Source: Candidatus Aquicultor sp. (GTDB lineage: Bacteria; Actinomycetota; Aquicultoria; Aquicultorales; Aquicultoraceae). From it: a stretch of 64,000 bases of DNA. The notes beneath the pieces are model-generated. The model ran no database searches. It worked only from the letters and a program-made list of their open reading frames with translations, and was not told the DNA's origin. Where the stretch lies: assembly GCA_036504445.1 (NCBI GenBank), contig DASXVE010000025.1, positions 186,001 to 250,000 on the forward strand, written 5' to 3'. The position numbers were made by a program, and so were the translations under genes. Of the stretch, positions 42,213 through 51,024 are shown piece after piece (position 1 is the first letter of the stretch; each line of letters opens with the position of its first letter).

Positions 42213-44711
42213 CTATAGCCGTGTGCGTGCACGTTTGCTTTTCCACTTTGTTTTGTATTTGGCTGTTTTAGCTTTCCTGACTGCCTTTGCCCGCTTCACG
42301 GTTTTCTTTGTTGTCTTAGTGATCTTTGGCTTCTGGGCAAGTTTCTTTACCACCGACGCTTTTTTAGGCTTAGGCTCCATCGTCCACCAGGGTACGAAAT
42401 CGTACACTGAGGCCAGGGCTGCGGCCCGGGCGGCTAAGCCTGTGCAACCCACCAACCCTGCCATCGGGTTATATTCGGGTGTGCTTCCGCCGCCATGCCT
42501 TCTGGCGGTAGTACCGCTATCAATAATCGTATCCGGGTCATCCATGCCGACAAAAGCACGGACGTTCCCTGAGGTAACAAAAGCACGGCCATCATTGTTG
42601 ATAGCTTTCTTGCTCGTATTATCAGCCGCTTTACCGCCGAAGATATCCTTCGCGCTTGCGGCGGATTCGATAGCCGATAGGCTACCGCTTCCCAATGCAT
42701 CCGCCTTGCCGCTTTCCGCATCGGCGGCCTGCAAAATATCGGTACCGACGTTCACGCTTGCAGTGGTGGTATCATCCGGCTTGGCAATCACCAGGCTTTG
42801 TTCCAGGCTACCGATAACAGCCCCTTTAGTATTTGACAGATTGCTTCCGGCAGCCGCATCTCCGGTAATCGCACCTGCGACACCGTTATTGTCGATACTA
42901 TTGTCCGATGTATTTGAGGCGGATACCGGAGCATTTGGGTCGGTAACAGAAACATCGGCGAGCGCCAGCGCATTGGAATTGCTGTCAATCGAGTTGTTGG
43001 CGAGAACACCTTTCGATGTTGCATCACCGCTCTGCGCATTAGCTGCACTGCAAAGCGTACTCCAGACATCGAAGGTGAGCTCGATAACCATCGGCTCTCC
43101 ATCGGCTCCCTCGTGTATAATCGGCCGCATCACGCTAATATAACTATCGATTGTCGGCGAGAGGTTCACGGCGTTGTCCTTCATCTGGTTTTGCGCCGCC
43201 GCGTCACCACTTGTAGATGCCGCCTCTCCTGTGTTCTCGATCTTATTAGCGGTATCGTTAACCGCATCAGCCGTACCGTTTGATGCGCTGCTGCCATCTG
43301 GCTCTATCGCCGGTGCATCGCCTTTTGCGAGCGCAGACGACGTGTTGTTAATCTTATTGTCTGCGGCAACACCCGTAGCGTCGGCATCTCCGGTCTGGGC
43401 GCTTGCGCTACCCACGATCTTGCTCCAGATGTTATAGACCACTCGGATCACAACTTGTGATTCACTGATCGGGTCGAGCAATTTGATCACGTTGGTTATG
43501 ATCGGCGCGATGGTGATGTCGTTATTGATCATCATATTGCTGGCTTGAGCATCTCCTGAGGCCGCAATACCCTTGCCGCTGTTATCGATTGTATTTGCGG
43601 TATCATTTGTCGCAATCGCGCTGCCGTCAGAGCCGGCGCCGGTGCCACCACCGCCCGCAATAGCCGGTGCGTCACCTATCGCCTTTGAGCTCGTTTTGTT
43701 TTCAATGCCGTTATCAACAGCAGCACCGGTTGCACCTACATCACCTGATTCCGCAGTTGCCGAACCGGTTATCGCCGCAAAGAAGTTATACACCATCTCA
43801 ATCTTTACCAGCGATTTCGAAATGTCTCCACAGAATTGGATAAGCGTTTTAATTACCGGAGCGATAATGATATCATTGCCGATCATTAAATTAGCCGCCT
43901 TTGCAGCGCCACTTGCCGCACCGGCGATTCCGCTGTTATCTATCGCGTTCGCCGCATCATTCGTCGCAAGAGCGCTGCCGTCGGAGCCATTACCGACGCC
44001 GTCGGTAATGGCCGGTGCATCGCCTATTGCAAGCGCCGTATCCGTGCTATTGATCGAGTTTTTTGCGTCCAAACCCTGACCTAAGCTATCACCGCTCGCA
44101 GCGACCGCTTCACCGGTTACGATGGCTTTGTAATTGTAGAGGACATCGACGAGTACGCGAGAATCGACGATGTCGCCTTGCGCATTAACGGTTACCGTTG
44201 TATCGGGTGTGATAATAACTTTATTATCGTCCATTTTGTTTGAGGCATCGGTATTTCCGGAAGACGCTGCGGCATCTCCCCCGTTTTTGATATCACTTTG
44301 GCTATTGTTATCGGCAATCGCGCCTGCCCCATCACCTATCGCCTGCGATCCGGTTCCGCCGCCCTTTTGGTTATCGGTCTTCGATCCGGTTGCGCCGCTA
44401 TTGCCCGATGTGGCGGACGCTTTGCCGTCGTTTATAACATCAATATTTTCGCCGATTAAGACCTTGACCCCGTCACCATTTGGATCGTTCTGCGAACCTT
44501 GGGCACCGACAAGCGGCTCCGGTCCGCTAACGGGTTGGACTGTTTCTTGCTGCGTACCTGCGCCTTGATTATTATTCCCGCCTATTGCCGTGTCGCTAAT
44601 TGCCACATTCGGCGCCGGCTGTATCAGCTCATCTGCGATTGCCGGTGCTCCTGACACGCTTAGCAAGAGACAAAGCGCGAGTATGCACGATAGTATTTTT
44701 CGTTTTAGCAT
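42213..44711 (-). CDS. Secreted SGD-repeat protein with Lys-rich C-terminus
   Basis: 832 residues from ATG 44711 with GGGGGTGG upstream. A signal peptide (KRKILSCILALCLLLSVSGAPAIAD) is followed by a low-complexity, Ala/Asp/Asn/Ser/Gly-rich body. The core is about four mega-repeats of roughly 110-130 residues. Each has a hydrophobic strand (VRVVYNIWSKIVGSA), a SGDADATGVAADNKI type segment, AxGDAPAI, a SDGSAxATNDxAN segment and IDNSGxxxAASGDAxAxNxMxNND. The regular SGD-A-x-A-x-N spacing suggests a beta-solenoid. The tail (about 770-832) is very Lys/Arg-rich (PKPKKASVVKKLAQKPK), able to bind anionic wall polymer or nucleic acid. A smaller relative is next upstream (44834-45646). I know no characterised homologue. 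Confidence 0.75.
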   Translation of the reverse strand: MLKRKILSCILALCLLLSVSGAPAIADELIQPAPNVAISDTAIGGNNNQGAGTQQETVQPVSGPEPLVGAQGSQNDPNGDGVKVLIGENIDVINDGKASATSGNSGATGSKTDNQKGGGTGSQAIGDGAGAIADNNSQSDIKNGGDAAASSGNTDASNKMDDNKVIITPDTTVTVNAQGDIVDSRVLVDVLYNYKAIVTGEAVAASGDSLGQGLDAKNSINSTDTALAIGDAPAITDGVGNGSDGSALATNDAANAIDNSGIAGAASGAAKAANLMIGNDIIIAPVIKTLIQFCGDISKSLVKIEMVYNFFAAITGSATAESGDVGATGAAVDNGIENKTSSKAIGDAPAIAGGGGTGAGSDGSAIATNDTANTIDNSGKGIAASGDAQASNMMINNDITIAPIITNVIKLLDPISESQVVIRVVYNIWSKIVGSASAQTGDADATGVAADNKINNTSSALAKGDAPAIEPDGSSASNGTADAVNDTANKIENTGEAASTSGDAAAQNQMKDNAVNLSPTIDSYISVMRPIIHEGADGEPMVIELTFDVWSTLCSAANAQSGDATSKGVLANNSIDSNSNALALADVSVTDPNAPVSASNTSDNSIDNNGVAGAITGDAAAGSNLSNTKGAVIGSLEQSLVIAKPDDTTTASVNVGTDILQAADAESGKADALGSGSLSAIESAASAKDIFGGKAADNTSKKAINNDGRAFVTSGNVRAFVGMDDPDTIIDSGTTARRHGGGSTPEYNPMAGLVGCTGLAARAAALASVYDFVPWWTMEPKPKKASVVKKLAQKPKITKTTKKTVKRAKAVRKAKTAKYKTKWKSKRARTRL

Positions 44712-44791
44712 CAATCCACCCCCTTTCACTAAGGAGTAATCTGATTATTTTAAAACTATGAAAGAAAGGGTCACCCCTGCGGGGACATGTA

Positions 44792-44828
44792 ATGCGTTTG
44801 GGGAGGGTGACCCTCCCCAAACGCATTC
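44792..44828 (-). terminator. 37-nt perfect palindrome between the two SGD-repeat genes
   Basis: 18-bp arms (44792-44809 with 44811-44828, beginning AATGCGTTTGGGG) around a single G, 5 nt after the stop of the 270-aa gene. There is no U-tract, and a small GC-rich hairpin (about 44770-44787) follows. It may act as an mRNA-end stabiliser, partial terminator or protein-binding site. Confidence 0.55.
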
Positions 44829-44833
44829 GCTTG

Positions 44834-45646
44834 CTAGTTTGCACATGCAGAGCCGACTACGCTCAGAGTCTTTGCTGAATTTGCGCTCTTTGAAATAGAT
44901 AGATTGACATTGTTGGTCGCTGTGTTTGTCGTCGTGGCATTCCCGCTGCGAACATCCGCGTTACCTTCGTTGTTGATCACCGCGCACTCTTTGTTTGTGG
45001 CGGTTCCGCCCTCAAGAGCCGTTGCGCTTGAGCAGTTATCGTCGATGATGTTTGCCGAGAGGTTACCGATACCGATAGCCCAACCGCTTGTAGCCTCCGC
45101 TTCATTCTTAAATACTACGGTAGCTTCCACATCACCGCTGACGACAGCCGGGCAGCACCCGAATTCGCTGTTGTTGTTATTGTCATGGTTGTCATGGTTG
45201 TCATGGCCTCTGCGATCACGGTCAGTATTGCGATCATCACCTGAGACAGTGTCTTGCTCAGCTGCTGTATCTGCCTTTTCGCAAACCGAAATAGTAGCAA
45301 CGTTGTTCGCTGTATTGAAGACCTCGGCATCACCGCTGTCAACCTTAGCGGTGCCTTTGTTGTTAACGGTCTTGCATACATCATTGCTAGCAAGAGCATC
45401 ATCGTCCTTAGCAAAAGCCTTGGCTTTAATATCCGTAACTTTGTTAAACGATGCATTACCAGCTGCAACAGCGAGACCGCTTTCTGAGCTAGCTTCATTC
45501 TTGAAGATGACCTTCTTCATGACGTCGCCTTTAACAACTGAGCCGCCTTTGAACTTCGCGAACCAATCATTGCCACCGGCAAACGCTACGCCGCTAATGC
45601 TGAGCAATACTGCCAGCGCTAGAAGCATTACGAGAAACTTTTTCAT
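44834..45646 (-). CDS. Secreted SGD-repeat protein, two-unit form
   Basis: 270 residues; the ATG is preceded by a perfect AAAGGAGGTGA ribosome site, suggesting high expression. Signal peptide 1-23 (MLLALAVLLSISGVAFA). The mature part is an internal duplication: VVKGDVMKKVIFKNEASSES with NNKGTAKVDSGDAEVFNTANN, and VVSGDVEATVVFKNEAEAT with NNEGNADVRSGNATTTNTATNN. The halves are joined by a His/Asn/Asp-rich linker (DNHDNHDNNNN). Six to seven Cys occur at matching places (DVCKTVNNKG / ECAVINNEG), unusual for a surface protein. It shares the NNxGxAxxxSGxAxxxN motif with the 832-aa protein and probably builds or decorates the same surface structure. Confidence 0.72.
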   Translation of the reverse strand: MKKFLVMLLALAVLLSISGVAFAGGNDWFAKFKGGSVVKGDVMKKVIFKNEASSESGLAVAAGNASFNKVTDIKAKAFAKDDDALASNDVCKTVNNKGTAKVDSGDAEVFNTANNVATISVCEKADTAAEQDTVSGDDRNTDRDRRGHDNHDNHDNNNNSEFGCCPAVVSGDVEATVVFKNEAEATSGWAIGIGNLSANIIDDNCSSATALEGGTATNKECAVINNEGNADVRSGNATTTNTATNNVNLSISKSANSAKTLSVVGSACAN

Positions 45647-45729
45647 GTGTTGTCACCTCCTTTCATCGAATGAGTAATGATCTATGAGCATTTCGTATTA
45701 CAATCCACGTGCCGTGCGTTCCCGCACGA

Positions 45730-46101
45730 CTACTCCTCGTTATCGATCACGACATCGCGGATTGTGCTCACGATGTCTTTTGCCGACGACCCCTTGAGTA
45801 GGTAGGCATCAGCCAGCTCTCCTTCCCCTTTTTCAACCTCATCAAAGGAGTTGAAAATCGACAGGACGATTACTTTGGCAGAAGCGTCGACTTCCCGTAT
45901 TTTTGCAAGAACGCTGAGCGAATCCCGGTTTACCGAGCTCAGGCCCACAAGAACAACATCCGGATCTGTAGCCCTATACAGGAGTGCCGCCTGATCCATG
46001 CCGGAAGCCCTGCCGACAACCTGGATTCCCCGCGAGCCGAGAAGCCTACAGAGTAAGTTCTGGTAAACAACGTCATCATCGACGACAAGCGCTTTTATCA
46101 T
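45730..46101 (-). CDS. Stand-alone receiver domain without the phospho-acceptor Asp
   Basis: 123 residues if translation starts at ATG 46101; in-frame starts up to 46179 add 26 unlikely residues, and no start has a strong ribosome site. CheY-like fold: MIKALVVDDDVVYQNLLCRLL with the acidic Asp triplet 8-10, IVLSIFNSFDEVEK and LLKGSS with Lys103. At the position of the phosphorylated Asp the sequence is VLVGLSSVN, so Gly53 replaces it. No output domain follows. Such atypical receivers work by phosphorylation-independent binding. It sits between the SGD-repeat genes and the LPFTG protein gene, 1.4 kb from a NarL-type system. Confidence 0.8.
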   Translation of the reverse strand: MIKALVVDDDVVYQNLLCRLLGSRGIQVVGRASGMDQAALLYRATDPDVVLVGLSSVNRDSLSVLAKIREVDASAKVIVLSIFNSFDEVEKGEGELADAYLLKGSSAKDIVSTIRDVVIDNEE

Positions 46102-46315
46102 ATCTACTTTTGTGTGATGTACTTCGCCTAAACAAATGCTCATGTGTTCGTCGATCCTCGCCCTACAAGTTAAAATCATCCGCTATCTTTATGGTATGAC
46201 GTCAAACTCTTATTGACTTCCGCCTTCAGTGTAGTTTAGTCCTACACTTACGTTTAGTATCACAACCTTGTACTATGACCATGCGCTTACTGTCCGCGTG
46301 CATTCATGCTAAGTC

Positions 46316-47071
46316 TTACTGCTCAACCTTCCTGCCCATTGAGCTTAAATACAGCCCCACACCGGCTAATGAGATCATGGTGCCGATGAGGTACCAGTTG
46401 TAGTCCATTCCGGTGAACGGTAGTCTTTTTCTCTTCTTTACTTCTGCCGTTGTGGTTGTCTGCTTTGGTGCTGTCGTGGTTGTAACCTTAAGCACTGTTG
46501 TTGTCACGGGAATAGCTGTCGTAACGGTCGTTGGAGCTACTGTTGTCGGTGCGCACGTCGAAGGCGTAATAACACCGCCCCCGCTGGGCGTTTGTACGGT
46601 TGTCGGCACACACGTAGTGCACGTAGCTGGCGGGCACGTTGTTGGTGCCTGGGCCTCGCCAAGCCGCACGCTGATAGCAACCTTTTTCTGTGGATTTTCT
46701 GCGGTACCCTCGAGTACCACCTCGGCTGTGGCCATGATCCTGACGTTATCGCCTTTGATGTCCGACGTCGGGATCGAGTAGGAATGATGCTTGCCGCCAT
46801 CTTTACTGAAGTGACGCGGGCCGCCGGAGTTTCCCATGAGCGTCACAATAGTCTTCTTAAATTCCTTGTCGGTGTCGAAATCGATGGAGATTGAGCCACC
46901 CCCTTCCGACATGCTTACACTTCCGACAGTCTGACCATCGAAGACGAGCGGTTCGGATGACCCGGCAACTGCTTGTTGCGGTGACCCTCCAAAGCTAAGA
47001 ACTGCCGTGACAAGATAGAGCATTATGGCTAATGCCGCTCCCATCGCAATGAATCGTTTTACGTTCACCAT
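46316..47071 (-). CDS. Sortase-type LPFTG wall-anchored protein with Thr-rich stalk
   Basis: 251 residues. A signal segment (about 5-28) is followed by an N-terminal beta domain (GQTVGSVSMSEGGGSISIDFD, GKHHSYSIPTSDIKGDNVRIMATAEVVL) ending near 140. A Pro/Thr/Cys-rich stalk follows (TTCPPATCTTCVPTTV, then many TTT runs). At the end is a classical cell-wall sorting signal: LPFTG, a hydrophobic helix and a short basic tail (SMGRKVEQ). A sortase should link it to peptidoglycan or polymerise it; no sortase gene is in the window. GGGGGGAAAG supports the ATG at 47071. Confidence 0.82.
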   Translation of the reverse strand: MVNVKRFIAMGAALAIMLYLVTAVLSFGGSPQQAVAGSSEPLVFDGQTVGSVSMSEGGGSISIDFDTDKEFKKTIVTLMGNSGGPRHFSKDGGKHHSYSIPTSDIKGDNVRIMATAEVVLEGTAENPQKKVAISVRLGEAQAPTTCPPATCTTCVPTTVQTPSGGGVITPSTCAPTTVAPTTVTTAIPVTTTVLKVTTTTAPKQTTTTAEVKKRKRLPFTGMDYNWYLIGTMISLAGVGLYLSSMGRKVEQ

Positions 47072-47474
47072 ACTTTCTTTCCCCCCTATTGATTGCGTTC
47101 TTAAACCTGTGACCTGTGTAATGAGAGCACGTTCTTCTATAGACCCATAATAGTGGCGTTGGAGACAAAACTGTCCATCCGTTGGTATATCTTCCGAAAA
47201 GCAACGATTCTAAGCCGGACTTAAGGTCAGTATCTTACTATTCAGAAGGTTAGTAACCGCAGGTAGCAACATGTATTTGGGGCTTAAAAAAATTTCCTGA
47301 TTCAGTATTGAGCTATAAACGCTTAATCGCTTTTTTGCCGTGGTTGTTGGTATTATTGCGATGTATTAAATGCAAGGAGGATAAAGGACCGGGGTGTAGC
47401 TTTCTACGTAAAGCTACACCCCGGTACAAATCATACATTATATACATTAACGTAAATCACAGCGGCTTTACGGC
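47072..47474. other. Intergenic region downstream of the two-component regulator
   Basis: 403 nt without a gene. It holds the upstream region of the LPFTG gene and the 16-bp hairpin at 47388-47425. A ribosome-site-like AAGGAGGATAAAGG (about 47373-47386, plus strand) has no reading frame behind it. Confidence 0.5.
47388..47425 (-). terminator. 16-bp hairpin after the response regulator gene
   Basis: Perfect 16-bp stem (47388-47403 with 47410-47425, arms ACCGGGGTGTAGCTTT) with a 6-nt loop, about 50 nt past the regulator stop. The flanking U-tract is poor (CCTTTATCC), so it may be a terminator or a stabiliser. Confidence 0.55.
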
Positions 47475-48101
47475 TTAGGCAACCGTTGAATTATAGGCGG
47501 CTTTTGCGGCTTCGACCCTGTTCTTTACGCCGAGTTTATGAAATACATTTCGAACGTGGAATTTCACGGTGCTCTCCGAAACGTACAGCGCTTTACTGAT
47601 CTCGGCATTTGAAGCGCCGCTTGCGAGTAGACGCCAGACTTCTTTTTCCCGTGGTGTCAATCGTTCGGATGCCTGATACCGATGACGGGCCATCGGTATA
47701 ACTTTACCGGTAAGCTGCGGTGAAATTGGGCTTAACCCTTCTGCAGCTTTACGAACCGCGTCAACTAATTCATGCGTGCCGGCGCTTTTTAAAAGGTATC
47801 CGTTTGCGCCGCTTTCCAAAGCCCTTATTACATACCGCTCATCATCAAAACCGGAAAACATAAGGACTTTCGCTGACGAGCGCACTCTTATATTTTGCAA
47901 GATCGCAATGCCATCGCTATCCGGCAGTTTTACATCCATGATGATAACGTCAGGCTTAACAGAGTCAACCAGCTCGACGGCGGATTTTCCAGTCGAGGCT
48001 TCACCGACAACCTGCATATCGCCGGATCTCTCAAGCGCTTTTTTGATACCCATCTGCATTAACGGATGATCCTCAACTACCATGACTTTTAAATGGTCCA
48101 T
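47475..48101 (-). CDS. NarL/FixJ-type response regulator
   Basis: 208 residues from ATG 48101 with GGAGGGGG upstream; longer in-frame starts reach 48200. Receiver domain [20 protein letters not shown] with the phospho-acceptor in [14 protein letters not shown], a Thr/Ser switch at [10 protein letters not shown] and Lys in YLLKSAG. A LuxR-type HTH follows ([45 protein letters not shown]). It lies just downstream of its histidine kinase gene and probably forms a pair with it. Targets are not shown; nearby surface genes are candidates. Confidence 0.92.
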   Translation of the reverse strand: MDHLKVMVVEDHPLMQMGIKKALERSGDMQVVGEASTGKSAVELVDSVKPDVIIMDVKLPDSDGIAILQNIRVRSSAKVLMFSGFDDERYVIRALESGANGYLLKSAGTHELVDAVRKAAEGLSPISPQLTGKVIPMARHRYQASERLTPREKEVWRLLASGASNAEISKALYVSESTVKFHVRNVFHKLGVKNRVEAAKAAYNSTVA

Positions 48102-48172
48102 CGACCACGCCCCCTCCATGCTGGTATATACCAACTTAGAACTACCGTTAGAACTGTCACTTAGTTTTCTAT

Positions 48173-49273
48173 TTATATGGGAATGCTGAACCGGATACAA
48201 GTTCCGTGGCCCGGCGTGCTTTCAACGGTAAAATCGCCGGAAAACTGTGCTATGCGATCCCTCATGCTAATCAAACCGTAGCCGCCAAGTTCGCGCGTGC
48301 TTTGCCCGACGTATTTCGGGTCGAAACCGACGCCGTGATCGGCTACCGTACAGCATACACAACTATCGGTAGATGTCACCGCGATAGATGCGCTCGATGC
48401 TTCTGCGTGCTTCTGGACGTTGGTGAGCGCTTCCTGTATTACCCTGAATATGTTGATTTCCATAACTTCCGGAAGTTCAATTTCAAACGGCTCGATTACA
48501 ACATCAATACCGATACCGGTGCACGCAGAAAACTGCTTTACATAGCCAACCAGTTTTTCGCCGAGCCCCCGCCTTGAAAGGCTATGCGGTTTAAGATAAT
48601 AGATCGAGGCGCGAAGCTCTTGCAGGCTTTGCCCGAGTATATATTTAAGCGACTCGAGCTCGCGCTTAGCTTCCGCCGAGGCTACCAAATCCTCGAGAAT
48701 ATCGGCCTGCAAAAGCGCGCTTGTAATTGCTTGCGCTGGACCATCATGCAAATCAAACGCGAGTCTACGCCCTTCCCGCTCAATAAGCTGGGTTGTGTCA
48801 ATCAGTGTCTTTCGTATAGAGCGCTTTTCGGTTTCCAGCTTCTCGGCTTGTTGAAACAATGCGGACATAACGTCTGCCGCAAGTGAATCCTGCAGGATAC
48901 CGACAAGAACGCGGAGCTCACCGTGATCCCGGAACTTTTTACCAACTCCAAAGCTGGTCGGCTCGAACTGCTCGAGAAACGCCCGCGCAAGATTATCTCT
49001 TATGATATGGAAACGCTCCGCATCAAGAGGTATGCCTTCACCAAGCAGGCTTTCAGTATACGATGAAATATCCACCCAACCGGCATCTGCAATATGGTCG
49101 TGGTCAAGTTGATCGATAATGTATCGTACGCGCTGCTGAAGTATCTCGACCGCACGCTCGTTTACAACACCTTGCAGCGATGCGGCCCACGCCCGAAGCG
49201 CGATTTCTGAAACCGTTTTTAGTTTTGATGTTGCTTTATTCAAGGAAAGCGACATTTTCCCACCGGTTATCAT
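48173..49273 (-). CDS. Cytoplasmic NarX/NreB-type sensor histidine kinase
   Basis: 366 residues without membrane helices. The N-terminal about 170 residues are helical and of unknown type. The HisKA_3 phospho-acceptor is in [19 protein letters not shown] at about 180, and the HATPase_c region has [24 protein letters not shown] and [14 protein letters not shown]. The sensor part shows no haem, PAS or GAF motif I can name, so the signal is unknown but intracellular. Met7 (49255) with GGTGGG is an alternative start. It is upstream of the regulator gene in the same direction. Confidence 0.9.
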   Translation of the reverse strand: MITGGKMSLSLNKATSKLKTVSEIALRAWAASLQGVVNERAVEILQQRVRYIIDQLDHDHIADAGWVDISSYTESLLGEGIPLDAERFHIIRDNLARAFLEQFEPTSFGVGKKFRDHGELRVLVGILQDSLAADVMSALFQQAEKLETEKRSIRKTLIDTTQLIEREGRRLAFDLHDGPAQAITSALLQADILEDLVASAEAKRELESLKYILGQSLQELRASIYYLKPHSLSRRGLGEKLVGYVKQFSACTGIGIDVVIEPFEIELPEVMEINIFRVIQEALTNVQKHAEASSASIAVTSTDSCVCCTVADHGVGFDPKYVGQSTRELGGYGLISMRDRIAQFSGDFTVESTPGHGTCIRFSIPI

Positions 49274-49628
49274 ACCGTACGGTTGGTTGCTCTAGGAACC
49301 AAGTAACCGCACAATGCGTCGTAAACGACGCATAAGCCCCCGCTCTTAACGTGCGACCTATGATTCTAGATAGTCATGGTTATACCTGTTCATGCTTCCA
49401 TTGTTTACCCGTTCACAATAAGCCTAAACAATAATCTGAGGTATACTGCCCCAAGCATGCTGTAGCTGCCTGCTTTAATAAAATTCCATAGAACAGGCAG
49501 CTGAAATGCAAAAAAGAGGCCAAAAGACCTCTTCCTTTACGACATTTCTATTTTATTGGGCAATTTAATAGCGTTTATGCTTCACCTCTAGCGATATACC
49601 AGCTTGGCGAGCTTGCGAGCAAGCCACG
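49274..49628. other. Intergenic region between tatA and the kinase gene
   Basis: 355 nt without a gene. It holds the tatA terminator (49510-49533), a 9-bp inverted repeat (AGCTGCCTG with CAGGCAGCT, about 49464-49502) and the kinase upstream region. No clear promoter is seen. Confidence 0.5.
49510..49533 (-). terminator. Terminator of tatA
   Basis: 8-bp stem with one G-U pair (49514-49521 with 49526-49533), AAAA/TTTT loop and a six-T run on the minus strand, about 95 nt after the tatA stop. Confidence 0.8.
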
Positions 49629-49820
49629 TTACGCGTCGGCGGCTTTGTCAGATTTCTGTTCGCTTGCTTCTTTTACATCTTCCTTGCCATCCTGCGCTTT
49701 TCTAAGCTCTCGGATGCTTTGCCCTACCGCTTTCCCGAGATCAGGAAGCTTCTTCGGGCCGAAGATAATTAGAACGATTACTAAAATAATAATCAGTTCC
49801 GTATACCCCAAACCAAACAT
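49629..49820 (-). CDS. tatA: Sec-independent (Tat) translocase subunit TatA
   Basis: 63 residues. [40 protein letters not shown] is the classical TatA layout: one helix, the FGPKKLP hinge and an amphipathic helix, then an acidic/basic tail. Exports folded proteins together with TatC, which is not in the window. A monocistronic unit with its own terminator. Confidence 0.95.
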   Translation of the reverse strand: MFGLGYTELIIILVIVLIIFGPKKLPDLGKAVGQSIRELRKAQDGKEDVKEASEQKSDKAADA

Positions 49821-50032
49821 GGGCCGTCACGACTCCTTTACTAAACGTGCTTTCATAGATAGTAGCACTAATCCGACATCGGCGCTATGAAAACCGTCAC
49901 GCCGCTTTGTTAGCGCCTAGTACATACTGTCCCTTTTACCTGTTACCGTTATCATATATGCGTTTGGCGTTGTTCCGCCTTAACGCATCTTACTATGGCC
50001 TTACGGCTTAATAGTTTTATGGCTTTATGCTG

Positions 50033-50716
50033 TTACGGCATTTTGACCCGTACCGGCCCTTTTGTGAGGCCGCGTTTTTTCCGAGCCAACTTCTTTTCAT
50101 TCGCCGATAAGTAGTAAAGTGTGTGTAACAGCTGTTGGACCGGGTCGGTATTATGTAATTGCACGCCCGCGGGAACATTAATCAACGCCGGCGTATAATT
50201 CAAGATAACCGATACCCCTCCCTTTGTTAGTAGTTCGGCCGCATCTTGGGCTGCCATCGATGGCACGGCGATAATACCGATCTCGATTCGTGCGTTCTTT
50301 ACAATACGGGGAAGATCTTTGGAATCAAATATCTCTAAGTGCATGATCGTCTTGCCGACTTTGGACGGATCATTATCAAAGATTGCTGCGATATGAAACC
50401 CGTGCTGCAGCAACCCCTCATATGAGGCGATTGCCGAGCCGAGATTACCTGCGCCGACAAGAGCGATTTTATGCGGCTCATCCGATCCAAGGATACGCTG
50501 GATGTTTTGAATGAGCGTCTCGACCTCATAACCGACACCTTTCTTGCCGAAATTACCGAAATAGGTAAAATCTCGGCGCACTTCAGCCGGGTTGACGCCA
50601 CTTGACTGCCCAAGCCGCTCCGATGAGACAGTTTCGATGTTACTCTGCTGAAACTTGATCAAGCAATTAAGGTATGTTGATAGCCGCTCAATTACGCCTT
50701 CAGGTATATCGTTCAC
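50033..50716 (-). CDS. rex: Redox-sensing transcriptional repressor Rex
   Basis: 227 residues from GTG 50716, which has GAGGAG 6 nt upstream; an ATG-like start at 50773 is less likely. The winged helix (PEGVIERLSTYLNCL, SSGVNPAEVRRDFTYFGNFGKKGVGY) precedes the Rossmann NAD(H) domain (IALVGAGNLGSAIASYEG, AAIFDNDPSKVG, IAVPSMAAQDAAELL) and a C-terminal domain-swap helix. Rex senses the NADH/NAD+ ratio and represses fermentation and respiration genes. No obvious TTGTGAA/TTCACAA operator was found nearby. Confidence 0.95.
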   Translation of the reverse strand: MNDIPEGVIERLSTYLNCLIKFQQSNIETVSSERLGQSSGVNPAEVRRDFTYFGNFGKKGVGYEVETLIQNIQRILGSDEPHKIALVGAGNLGSAIASYEGLLQHGFHIAAIFDNDPSKVGKTIMHLEIFDSKDLPRIVKNARIEIGIIAVPSMAAQDAAELLTKGGVSVILNYTPALINVPAGVQLHNTDPVQQLLHTLYYLSANEKKLARKKRGLTKGPVRVKMP

Positions 50717-51024
50717 TCTTATCTCCTCACCTAATCGCTTTATCTCTTGCCCACTTGACGCACGAACCATCACGTTTAGGGCATGAAAACAATTAGTCAG
50801 TTTTCTATATTGTAATCAATGCTACATACTATTTCCACAATTATTTTTCAGGGAGTCGAGCTTAGAACGCAAACCACCAACAAATATGAGCCGAAATGAG
50901 CGTAAACGACCCTCGCCCGAATTGCAACAATATCTTGCAGTCGTGATACGTCAGCTGTTACATAGTATATATCCTCTGGTAAACACCTTAACATATTTCC
51001 GGATATGTCTAATATATGCAAATA
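50717..51024. other. Intergenic region between mtnP and rex
   Basis: 308 nt. AT-rich; I see no gene, hairpin or consensus promoter. Presumably holds the rex promoter. Confidence 0.4.

Noticed and set aside
50774-51024. Rex operator upstream of rex
   Set aside because: No TTGTGAA-N4-TTCACAA-like palindrome with acceptable match was found.
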